DNA of 11,163 bases, taken from JADJVL01 sp039812765. GTDB lineage: Bacteria; Acidobacteriota; Holophagae; Holophagales; Holophagaceae. The stretch covers positions 1-11,163 of the forward strand of contig JBDIBF010000090.1 in NCBI GenBank assembly GCA_039812765.1. The letters run 5' to 3'. The position numbers and the translations under genes are program-made. The notes under the pieces were generated by a model. That model searched no databases, was not told where the DNA came from, and saw only the letters and a program-made list of their open reading frames with translations. Shown one piece after another: positions 1-5,299 of this stretch (position 1 is the stretch's first letter; the number at the start of each line of letters is the position of its first letter).

Positions 1-33
1 ACTGGCAGGGCAGGACTTTGCTCGACTGTGGAG

Positions 34-97
34 GTTCACCCGAGACTCCGAGAACGCTGACTGTTGGCGCTTTCAGCTTCCCAGATCTCGGGTGAAC
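34..97. other. Long-range inverted repeat with inner hairpin
   Basis: Positions 34-45 and 86-97 are perfect 12-base reverse complements. The 40-base interval between them can form a further 5-bp hairpin (56-60 with 73-77). No credible reading frame covers this stretch, and a terminator-like hairpin follows at 121-150. This could be a structured RNA, a processed leader or tail of a transcript entering from the left, or a protein-binding palindrome. I do not recognise an RNA family in it, and it has no tRNA or rRNA signature. Confidence 0.3.
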
Positions 98-120
98 AAC
101 CTGATTGGCACTTACAACTA

Positions 121-150
121 GAAGCCCGATCAGGAATTTGATCGGGCTTC
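121..150. terminator. Strong hairpin, probable transcription terminator
   Basis: A perfect 12-bp stem (121-132 with 139-150) encloses a 6-base loop. The stem is GC-rich at its base and lies between two non-coding stretches. Neither side carries a clean T-run: the plus side is followed by ctggtcgttc and the minus side by tagttgtaag. It may therefore be a weak or factor-assisted terminator, most likely for a transcript entering from the left, and it insulates the lipoprotein gene at 208. Confidence 0.5.
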
Positions 151-207
151 CTGGTCGTTCCGGGTCCACCTGCCTGTTGCAGTACCTTGAAGGATGAATG
201 GTGCAGG

Positions 208-903
208 ATGTTGAACCCGGTCCTTCGGCTGTCTACCTTGCTCGTCATTCTGACGCTTGGCACCACCCTCGCCTGTGGCGGGGGTGGTGGAATCAAGGAC
301 TCCGGCGATCCTGGGAAGCTCTGGGTCCAGCCCAGCCCGGCTTTCCTGACGCCCGGAGCGAGCCTGGTTTTTCAGGCGGTGCCGGAGGTCAATTCCGAAG
401 CACCTTACATCCGCACCGCAACGTGGTCCGTGCTGGAACCAAGCGGGGGCAGTGTCCAGGCAATTGGAAACGGCGAGTACGCAACCTACACCGCACCTGC
501 AGTGCTGGGAACCTTTCACCTGAAGGCAGTCAGCGAGTACGGTGAAGCTCGCTATGTTCCCCGGCCCGGGACGGTCCAGGTGGTGGATCCAAAAGGGGTG
601 AGCGTGTCCGTGAGCCCGTCGTCATTCGTGGTTGTAAAGGATTACACGGGACCCGCACCACGCTTCACTTCCGCCATCACGCCTCTCACCAACACTCATG
701 TCACCTGGAGCGTCGTTGAACCTGGGTACGAAGGACCAGGCCTCATACAGCTAGTCCCCCAAGATTTAACCCGGACATGTTCCCTTGGGTGGGATAACAA
801 CGCCTCTCTCGACCGCCTTCCTGGCAACCTGTTCCATGTGCGCGTCCAGAGCGCGGAAGCCCCAACGGCATACGCCCTTGTAGAAGTGCAAGTCTTGCGC
901 TGA
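208..903 (+). CDS. Secreted lipoprotein with two Ig-like repeats
   Basis: The predicted protein has 231 residues. It opens with a basic, then hydrophobic segment (residues 1-22) ending in T-L-A-C at Cys23, followed by a run of glycines. This is a lipoprotein signal peptide with a relaxed lipobox, since Thr rather than Leu sits at -3. The mature part has two beta-rich units, about residues 38-127 and 131-230. Each carries a P-S-x-F strand followed by T-W-S-V-x-E-P (residues 72-78 and 166-172). The first also has the Y-T-A-P...G-T-F-H-L-K-A turn typical of bacterial Ig-like (BIG) folds. It probably sits on the membrane surface as a binding or structural module, with no catalytic motif visible. 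The ATG at 208 was chosen because the signal peptide begins there; a TTG at 187 would add seven residues. The ribosome site is weak. The specific role is unknown. Confidence 0.75.
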   Translation: MLNPVLRLSTLLVILTLGTTLACGGGGGIKDSGDPGKLWVQPSPAFLTPGASLVFQAVPEVNSEAPYIRTATWSVLEPSGGSVQAIGNGEYATYTAPAVLGTFHLKAVSEYGEARYVPRPGTVQVVDPKGVSVSVSPSSFVVVKDYTGPAPRFTSAITPLTNTHVTWSVVEPGYEGPGLIQLVPQDLTRTCSLGWDNNASLDRLPGNLFHVRVQSAEAPTAYALVEVQVLR

Positions 904-909
904 AGGCTC

Positions 910-941
910 CACCCAGTGGCCCTCGGGATGGCTACTGGGTG
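910..941. terminator. Stem-loop after the lipoprotein gene
   Basis: Positions 910-921 pair with 930-941 over 12 bp, including one G-T pair, around an 8-base loop. The hairpin starts seven bases after the lipoprotein stop codon, which suits a terminator. The following bases (ataggcaaac) are not a T-run, so intrinsic termination would be inefficient. Confidence 0.45.
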
Positions 942-993
942 ATAGGCAAACCAATAGCCCCACAAGTCAAGGGCACGATATTTCAAACTGACC

Positions 994-1034
994 TGACGTC
1001 CTCCCCACTTCTAGACCACGGATAGTGGGAGTTC
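994..1034 (+). repeat. IS terminal inverted repeat (orfB end)
   Basis: These 41 bases match the reverse complement of 2189-2230 apart from a one-base gap and a handful of substitutions. The outer 12 bases are identical, and a second conserved block (ctagacca) lies inside. The orfB stop codon (1011-1013) lies within this repeat, a common compact arrangement in IS3 elements. Confidence 0.85.
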
Positions 1035-1916
1035 AGGGTTGAAAAGGATCTCGTTGGGGTTCGTGGAGGGAGCCGTAGGCGACCGGAGCGAAGCCCAACG
1101 TCGCGCGGTTTCGGCGGGGGTTTGATCGCCGAGGGCGCTGTGGGGTCTGTGGTGATTGTAGTCCTGCCGCCAGGCTTCGGTGGCGCGGCGTGCGTCGGGG
1201 AGGCTCTGGAACCAGTGCTCGTTGAGGCACTCGTCCCGGAAGCGCCCGTTGAAGCTTTCGCAGGTGCCGTTCTGCATGGGCTTCCCGGGCTGGATGAAGT
1301 GGTGCCGGATCCTGCGCTCGTAGCACCACTGGTCGAAGGCCCGGCTGGCGAACTCGGGGCCGTTGTCGGTGACGACCACCTCGGGCCGGCCGCGTTCGTG
1401 GATGATCCGGTCCAGGACACGGGCCACCCGGAGGCTCGGCAGGCTCGTGTCCACCTCGATGGCCAGGCACTCGCGGGTGAAGGTGTCGACCACGTTGAGG
1501 GTGCGGAGGGCTCGGCCGTCCGCCAGTGCGTCCGAGGTGAAGTCCATCGCCCACTGTTCCCCCGGACGCGTCGGCGCCTGGAGGTCCTTCCTCGGACAGC
1601 CCTTCAGCCGCTTCCGGATCCGCTTCCGCACGGATAGTCCTTCCTCCTTGTACAGCCGGTAGATCCGTTTGACGTTCACCTTGAACCCTTCCCGTCGGAG
1701 CAGGACGTGGAGCCGCTGGTAGCCGAACCGCTTCCGCTCCGCGGCCAGCGCCAAGAGGCGCTGGCGCAGCTCGGGCCAGTCCTTCCGGTGGGGCTCGTAC
1801 CGGTAGCTGCACCGCTGGATGCCGACGATCCGGCAGGCCCGACGTTCGCTGACTTCGAAGGCCGCCCGCAATCCCTGGACGGCTTTCCTGCGATCGGCGG
1901 GCCTCAGAATTTTTTT
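1011..1916 (-). CDS. IS3-family transposase OrfB (DDE catalytic domain)
   Basis: This frame contributes 301 residues of the transposase, most likely made only as the OrfAB fusion from 2170 through a -1 shift at 1910-1916, because it has no convincing start of its own. It carries an HTH_21-like region (about 35-100) and then the rve integrase core. The catalytic triad is intact: Asp125 (in W-A-M-D-F-T-S-D), Asp184 (in V-V-T-D-N-G-P-E-F) and Glu220 (in C-E-S-F-N-G-R-F). The last two have 35 residues between them, the expected D-x35-E distance. The C-terminal Y-N-x-x-R-P-H-S-A-L-G is also present. The enzyme would cut and circularise the IS and join it to a new target. Confidence 0.9.
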   Translation of the reverse strand, partial: KKILRPADRRKAVQGLRAAFEVSERRACRIVGIQRCSYRYEPHRKDWPELRQRLLALAAERKRFGYQRLHVLLRREGFKVNVKRIYRLYKEEGLSVRKRIRKRLKGCPRKDLQAPTRPGEQWAMDFTSDALADGRALRTLNVVDTFTRECLAIEVDTSLPSLRVARVLDRIIHERGRPEVVVTDNGPEFASRAFDQWCYERRIRHHFIQPGKPMQNGTCESFNGRFRDECLNEHWFQSLPDARRATEAWRQDYNHHRPHSALGDQTPAETARRWASLRSPTAPSTNPNEILFNPELPLSVV

Positions 1917-2170
1917 GCGAGCAGGTACTTCGGGCCCTGGTTGTCCAGGCTCAGCTCGCCCACCAGCTGCTTGAGCTTCCGGTTCTCGTCCTCCAGCCCC
2001 TTGAGCCGCTTCGCATCGGCCACGTCCATCCCGCCGAACTTGGCCTTCCACCGGTAGAAGGTCTGCTCGCTCACGCCCAGCTTCCGGCAGATCTCTGCCG
2101 TCGTCCGTCCAGCCTCATGCTGCTTCAAGGCCTGGATGATCTGCTCCTCGGTGTATCTGCTCTTTCTCAA
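1904..2170 (-). CDS. IS3-family transposase OrfA (HTH protein)
   Basis: The protein has 88 residues. It opens with R-K-S-R-Y-T-E-E-Q-I-I, then a helix-turn-helix (about residues 20-45, with CRKLGVSEQTFYRWKAKFGG) that binds the terminal repeats. A leucine-zipper-like coiled coil follows (about 55-80), which mediates oligomerisation. The start is a TTG (2168-2170) with GGAGG just upstream. Translation ends at 1904-1906, two codons after the A7 slippery run, giving the short product. Alone, this protein normally acts as a regulator; ribosomes that slip make the full OrfAB transposase. Length and sequence style match the family. Confidence 0.9.
   Translation of the reverse strand: MRKSRYTEEQIIQALKQHEAGRTTAEICRKLGVSEQTFYRWKAKFGGMDVADAKRLKGLEDENRKLKQLVGELSLDNQGPKYLLAKKF
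1910..1916 (-). promoter_or_regulatory. Programmed -1 ribosomal frameshift site (A7)
   Basis: On the minus strand, seven consecutive A residues read as A AAA AAA in the orfA frame, with codons GCA AAA AAA TTC TGA. Slipping back one base gives CGC AAA AAA ATT, the orfB frame. The heptamer and its place just before the orfA stop are canonical for IS3 elements, where frameshifting sets the amount of full transposase. Confidence 0.88.
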
Positions 2171-2188
2171 AGGGTCCTCCGAAGGGGA

Positions 2189-2230
2189 GAACTCTCATTA
2201 TCCTTGGTCTAGTTTTCCGGGAGGACGTCA
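2189..2230 (-). repeat. IS terminal inverted repeat (orfA end)
   Basis: This 42-base partner of the repeat at 994-1034 lies upstream of orfA, where IS3 elements place their weak internal promoter. The first 12 bases from the tip at 2230 are identical to the other end. Confidence 0.85.
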
Positions 2231-2417
2231 CTGTGACCTTCTTACGCAGATTTATAATATGTCTTCGAATCAACCTTCGGGATATTCATTTATTGGCTCG
2301 AATATTGTATTGCTTCCTATCCCGGCCAGTCCCTTAGCGCCACAGCTCGTTCGGATTCGATTTGATAATACAACTCAAGCTACACTCTCAAACATCCAAT
2401 TAGAGTTATTACCTTAA
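2231..2417 (+). pseudogene. 3' remnant of an AT-rich gene cut by the IS
   Basis: The frame is open from within the IS to a TAA at 2415-2417. Downstream of the IS tip it gives about 61 residues, including an ATG at 2259 that would yield a 52-residue peptide. No Shine-Dalgarno precedes that ATG, so the simplest reading is a gene that lost its 5' end at the IS junction (2230/2231). The visible part is rich in beta-strand-like V-R-I-R and I-Q-L-E-L stretches and resembles the C-terminal end of a secreted or beta-sandwich protein. The stop overlaps the strong ribosome site of the next gene, so the two were probably co-translated. I do not recognise a family. Base use is clearly more AT-rich than the backbone. 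A short genuine gene from 2259 remains possible. Confidence 0.4.
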
Positions 2418-2430
2418 AGGAGGTAAAGTG

Positions 2431-2904
2431 ATGATAATTAACTATCGCCCAATATCACTGCTGGTTGCAGGGATCCCGACGTTGCAAGACCCCTATCGAA
2501 TCCCATACGACCTATTCCCTGAGCTTGAGGTGTTCGATTCAGATCAACAAATTGCGTTTCCTAAAATTGTAACAACAACTTTTGATCCATATTGTTATAT
2601 TTCAATGAAAACTGGTGAAATTAAAATAATTGAGTACACATTGGGTTATCATAATACAGAGCAGAACGATGAGCTTGAATTAAAAGTAGGTAGTACAAGC
2701 GGGGTCCGCCAGTTAGGGAAGACGCATAAATTTATTCCGAGTGTTGATTTGGTGAAAATGAAATTCCCCCAGAAGGATAATTTAAGATTTACTTTATGTT
2801 CTGACAAAGAACAGAGAATTTTTATTATTGTAGTAATTCGACGGAGTGGGAAAATCATAGGTTATGATGAGCATCAGATTATCATTAATCATGGTTTGAC
2901 TTAG
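2431..2904 (+). CDS. AT-rich orphan protein, function unknown
   Basis: The protein has 157 residues and no recognisable family. It has an excellent ribosome site (aaaggagg at 2416-2423) seven bases before the ATG at 2431. An in-frame GTG at 2428 is possible but would leave only four bases of spacing. The protein alternates hydrophobic and polar residues and appears mostly beta, with charged turns; a hydrophobic strand (I-F-I-I-V-V-I) lies near residues 130-136. No signal peptide, membrane helix or catalytic motif is evident, so it is probably soluble and cytoplasmic. Codons are strongly AT-rich compared with flanking genes, indicating transfer from another source. It follows the truncated frame at 2231-2417 with no gap and may have been the second gene of a pair. 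Confidence 0.7.
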   Translation: MIINYRPISLLVAGIPTLQDPYRIPYDLFPELEVFDSDQQIAFPKIVTTTFDPYCYISMKTGEIKIIEYTLGYHNTEQNDELELKVGSTSGVRQLGKTHKFIPSVDLVKMKFPQKDNLRFTLCSDKEQRIFIIVVIRRSGKIIGYDEHQIIINHGLT

Positions 2905-2937
2905 GTGCTCGGCCATGAGAACCCCCCCTCGGCCCAT

Positions 2938-3101
2938 TCACGCGGCCGCTGGGATGGGTTGGAAGGGTTGAAGCGATTCGATCCGGCCGAGCAGGGCCTG
3001 GAGCCCCGCCCTGGCTTCGCCTGAAACCAGGCGCAAAAGTATCCGGAGCCTCGCGAGGATCTTCCGCAGGTTGTGTCCAACCGGAGAGGGGGACGGAATA
3101 T
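2938..3101 (-). pseudogene. GC-rich remnant, possibly a transposase C-terminus
   Basis: On the minus strand, about 53 codons are open directly after the stop of the zinc-ribbon gene and end at 2938. The peptide includes V-G-H-N-L-R-K-I-L-A-R-L-R followed by a basic, leucine-rich helix and a Pro/Ala-rich tail. An H-N-L-R-K helix close to the C-terminus is common in several IS transposase families such as IS1182 and IS5-like proteins, so this could be a decayed transposase end. The evidence is short and the assignment is a guess. The base composition matches the GC-rich DNA around it, not the AT-rich genes. Confidence 0.22.
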
Positions 3102-3353
3102 TCAGCCCCTGAACAACGGCGCCGAGCACTTCTCGCAGTTCACCCTATGGCTCGGATTCCGCTGCCCGCAGTGGCTGCAGATCTGGTCGTGGGCGCGCTT
3201 GCGGCGCCAGAGCCGGTAGTAGAGCATCCCGAGCACCAGCAGCAGCAGGCCCGCCTTCTGGGGCCCCGTGAACACGACGCCGGTGGGGCTGTGGACGGGC
3301 TTGGGCGGCTCCTCCTGGAGCTGGACCGAAGGCTGCCGACCCACGGAGCGCAC
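3102..3353 (-). CDS. Small membrane-anchored zinc-ribbon protein, copy 1
   Basis: The 83-residue product starts at a GTG (3351-3353), one base after the lepA stop codon. It has a short Pro-rich segment, one hydrophobic helix (about residues 33-48) followed by a W-R-R-K-R basic stop-transfer, and a zinc ribbon with Cys59, Cys62, Cys73 and Cys76 (C-x2-C-x10-C-x2-C). This resembles the small zinc-ribbon (zinc_ribbon_2 type) proteins, which are often uncharacterised. Its tight junction with lepA suggests the two are co-transcribed in the source genome, and the lepA end carries an AAGGTGG that could serve as ribosome site. A near-identical core is repeated at 5014-5229. Because its lepA partner is truncated here, this copy has probably lost its natural promoter. 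Confidence 0.6.
   Translation of the reverse strand: MRSVGRQPSVQLQEEPPKPVHSPTGVVFTGPQKAGLLLLVLGMLYYRLWRRKRAHDQICSHCGQRNPSHRVNCEKCSAPLFRG
3105..3320 (-). repeat. Duplicated zinc-ribbon core, copy 1
   Basis: This 216-base segment aligns without gaps to 5014-5229, with 16 differences by hand count (about 93% identical). Most differences are synonymous. Similarity ends at the stop codon on one side and at the LQEEPP codons on the other, so the flanks (lepA here, higBA there) are not shared. Confidence 0.85.
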
Positions 3354-3354
3354 G

Positions 3355-3765
3355 TCAGTTGTCCACCTTCAGGATGGCCAGGAAGGCCTCCTGGGGGATC
3401 TCCACGCTCCCGATGGCCTTCATGCGCTTCTTGCCTTCCTTCTGCTTGTTCAGCAGCTTCTTCTTCCGGCTGATGTCGCCGCCGTAGCACTTGGCCAGCA
3501 CGTCCTTGCGCCGGGCCTTCACGTTGGTGCGGGCGATGATCTTGGCGCCGATGGCGGCCTGGATGGCCACGTCGAACATCTGCTGGGGGATGACCTCCTT
3601 CATCTTCCCGCAGAGTGCGTGGCCGAGCGTCGTGCTCTTGGAGCGGTGCACCAGGATGGACAGCGCGTCCACGGGCTCGGCGTTCACCAGGATGTCCATC
3701 TTCACCAGGTCCGACTCCACGTAGTGCTTCATGTGGTAGTCGAAGCTGGCGTAGCCCTTGGAGAT
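3355..3765 (-). pseudogene. lepA: 3' fragment of lepA (elongation factor 4)
   Basis: About 136 codons encode the C-terminal end of LepA/EF4, the ribosome back-translocase GTPase. Recognisable landmarks are G-Y-A-S-F-D-Y at the 5' edge, D-I-L-V-N-A-E-P-V-D-A-L-S, the basic C-G-G-D-I-S-R-K-K-K-L-L stretch, and the typical ending E-A-F-L-A-I-L-K-V-D-N. The GTPase domain and domains 2, 3 and 5 are absent. Similarity stops abruptly just upstream of I-S-K-G-Y (about 3765-3768), where unrelated plus-strand coding sequence starts. LepA is normally close to 600 residues, so this piece cannot function as EF4. Its coding sequence is otherwise undamaged, pointing to a recent break. A full lepA presumably exists elsewhere in the genome. 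Confidence 0.9.
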
Positions 3766-4092
3766 GCCTATCCACTCGGGCGCCGATTGGCGAACGCATC
3801 AGTGGAGGCGGTTCAAAATGGGGCCTTTGAATTCCCTATCCACGAGTCATCCTCAGGCCCACGAACGGTCCACCTAATCATTCAACGCCCACCTCAAGGA
3901 GGCATTGGGGATTGGTCGGTGGAAGTCTTCAACCGTCGCAACCAGCTGGTCGCCTTCAATTCGGTTGACGGTAGTTTGAATGTATTGACAACCCCCTTTA
4001 ATACACAGCAAGGGGAAACCTACATCATTCGAGTTAGGCGAACTTCCTCGTCGGCGCTATACTTCTGCCTATTCAGCATCCAAGTTGATTAG
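3766..4092 (+). pseudogene. 3' part of an AT-richer, beta-rich gene truncated at the lepA junction
   Basis: The frame continues upstream only as antisense of the lepA fragment, so authentic coding starts at or after 3766. From a GTG at 3802 it would give 96 residues, but no ribosome site is visible, and a truncated gene is more likely. The peptide alternates strands and turns (V-H-L-I-I-Q, D-W-S-V-E-V-F, G-E-T-Y-I-I-R-V-R-R) and recalls pre-peptidase C-terminal or similar beta-sandwich domains of secreted proteins; this is a style resemblance only. Its TAG stop (4090-4092) touches the AGGAGA that serves the next gene, so the two were likely translated together. The layout mirrors the pair ending at 2417/2431. 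Confidence 0.45.
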
Positions 4093-4103
4093 GAGATAAG
4101 GTG

Positions 4104-4898
4104 ATGAAACTACCTGTCCAGTACTTTATAATCGCAGTCCATCCTTTGATTTCTCAATCCATGGAACCCAACTGGGAGCCAAGGAAGGTGACAATTGAAA
4201 GCATTGAAGGTGTCCAGCCTGCGTTCGCCGATAAAAAATTAAAATCTACCGAGAGAGTGGTTGGAGCCGCCTTAAAATTAAATCATGAATATAGAACAAT
4301 TATAAATATTCGCTTTATGAAACCCGTGCAAAATGCCGATTTTTTGTTCGATACTTATGGGTATGTCCCATGTCAGATGATTATTACTCCTCCTTCTAAA
4401 GGCGACTATCAAGAAGGTGATCGCGAAAGAATCGTTTGCACCTTCAAGCCCTTGAAGACCGGTAGGGACATGCTTGGCTTTACCGTTCGCGAAACGAAAG
4501 CCAATGGAGTAACTTATCTACTTCGAGACTTTATGAGTATCGGCATGACGGTCCGACCGAAGATGGATTGGGGTACCATCTTGAGACTGCAGGGACTTTC
4601 GATGGCTGCGAGGGAGGGAGCCTTGGCCCTCCTGTTGGGAGCATCTCTCTTCTTGCTAGCACTCCGGATTAAAGTGGGCGTATCCGGGTATCGATTGATT
4701 TATTGGGTGTTCGGATGGCTATTGATTTCCTTCGTGGGTCAGCTCGTGATCTGGTTTCTCTTTGATAGAATTTTTCTATCCATGCCGGAGAGCATCTTCA
4801 CCATGTTGAGGATCTTGAATCTACCGGCCACGATATCGGTGGTGATATGTTGCTTAATTACTTGGTTTTCCATTCGTCGACGACTTAGTCGGTCTTGA
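4104..4898 (+). CDS. Orphan membrane protein with three C-terminal helices
   Basis: The protein has 264 residues and I recognise no family. A short N-terminal hydrophobic stretch (about 6-17) could be a weak signal or anchor. Residues 28-152 form a beta-rich, charged domain with strand-like runs such as Y-R-T-I-I-N-I-R-F and R-I-V-C-T-F. The C-terminus holds three clear hydrophobic segments at about 172-189, 198-220 and 240-257, followed by a basic tail (R-R-R-L-S-R-S). A likely plan is a soluble sensor or adaptor domain tethered to the inner membrane. The ATG at 4104 lies seven bases after AGGAGA (4091-4096); a GTG at 4101 is less well spaced. Base use is AT-rich in the first half and closer to average in the helices. 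The truncated gene ending at 4092 is its obvious partner. Confidence 0.72.
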   Translation: MKLPVQYFIIAVHPLISQSMEPNWEPRKVTIESIEGVQPAFADKKLKSTERVVGAALKLNHEYRTIINIRFMKPVQNADFLFDTYGYVPCQMIITPPSKGDYQEGDRERIVCTFKPLKTGRDMLGFTVRETKANGVTYLLRDFMSIGMTVRPKMDWGTILRLQGLSMAAREGALALLLGASLFLLALRIKVGVSGYRLIYWVFGWLLISFVGQLVIWFLFDRIFLSMPESIFTMLRILNLPATISVVICCLITWFSIRRRLSRS

Positions 4899-5010
4899 AA
4901 ATCTCAGAACCATAAACCTGACCTAAGCATGGCAGGACCGATGACGCTTCCAAGTTGTGTCCACCAATTCCTGTAAGTAACTATCTAAACGCTGGGTATC
5001 GCCATTCACC

Positions 5011-5250
5011 TCAGGCCCTGAACAGCGGCGCCGAGCACTTCTCACAGTTCACCCGGTGGCTGGGATTGCGCTGCCCGCAGTGGCTGCAGATCTGGTCGTG
5101 GGCGCGCTTGCGGCGCCAGAGCCGGTAGTAGAGCATCCCGAGCACCAGCAACAGCAGGCCCGCCTTCTGGGGGCCGGTGAACACGATGCCCGTGGGGCTC
5201 TTCACGGGCCTGGGCGGCTCCTCCTGGAGCCACCCGAATCGCGAGGCCAT
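5011..5250 (-). CDS. Small membrane-anchored zinc-ribbon protein, copy 2
   Basis: This 79-residue protein is nearly identical to copy 1 from the LQEEPP segment onward: one membrane helix (about 29-44), a basic W-R-R-K-R, and a zinc ribbon with Cys55, Cys58, Cys69 and Cys72. Its first seven residues differ entirely from copy 1, so the 5' end was replaced. The ATG at 5250 follows higA by 49 bases on the same strand, and it could be read through from higBA. Intact cysteines and mostly synonymous differences from copy 1 suggest that both copies encode, or recently encoded, a selected protein. Function unknown. Confidence 0.6.
   Translation of the reverse strand: MASRFGWLQEEPPRPVKSPTGIVFTGPQKAGLLLLVLGMLYYRLWRRKRAHDQICSHCGQRNPSHRVNCEKCSAPLFRA
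5014..5229 (-). repeat. Duplicated zinc-ribbon core, copy 2
   Basis: Partner of 3105-3320, in the same orientation about 1.9 kb away. Sixteen differences over 216 bases make this pair a possible substrate for homologous recombination that would delete or duplicate everything between them, including the lepA fragment and the gene at 4104-4898. Confidence 0.85.
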
Positions 5251-5299
5251 AAAGGCCTGGTTGCAGGCATCCCACCTTCCCAGATCGGAACGGTTGGCA

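Larger units (their letters stand above)
994..2230 (-). mobile_element. Complete IS3-family insertion sequence (IS407/IS51-like)
   Basis: The element is 1237 bp, bounded by imperfect terminal inverted repeats that both begin TGACGTCCTCCC. Inside, two overlapping reading frames (orfA and orfB) run on the minus strand and are joined by a -1 frameshift site, the usual IS3-family plan. All three DDE residues are present and no stop interrupts either frame, so the copy looks functional. The flanks show no 3- to 5-base target duplication: acc or gacc lies before 994, and ctg or ctgt after 2230. That suggests a deletion or recombination next to the element after it inserted. It separates a GC-rich gene on the left from AT-rich sequence on the right, and it removes the 5' end of the frame ending at 2417. 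Group assignment rests on the OrfA style and is my inference. Confidence 0.9.

Noticed and set aside
1..186. tRNA, rRNA end or attachment site at the left edge
   Set aside because: No CCA-ending acceptor stem, T-loop motif or rRNA consensus could be found; only the two inverted repeats are supported.
985..2238. ctgacc before the IS and ctgtgacc after it as a target duplication
   Set aside because: The matching gacc is not adjacent to both tips: it abuts the left end but lies four bases away from the right end, so it is not a valid duplication.
3268..3765. Plus-strand extension of the frame ending at 4092
   Set aside because: It is antisense to an unmistakable lepA fragment and the zinc-ribbon gene; the amino-acid pattern (His/Leu/Val repeats) is typical of a shadow.
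3985..3990. TTGACA as a possible -35 for the gene at 4104
   Set aside because: No -10 lies at 16-18 bases (gcaagg at the 17-base position), and it sits inside an open frame that is probably co-transcribed.
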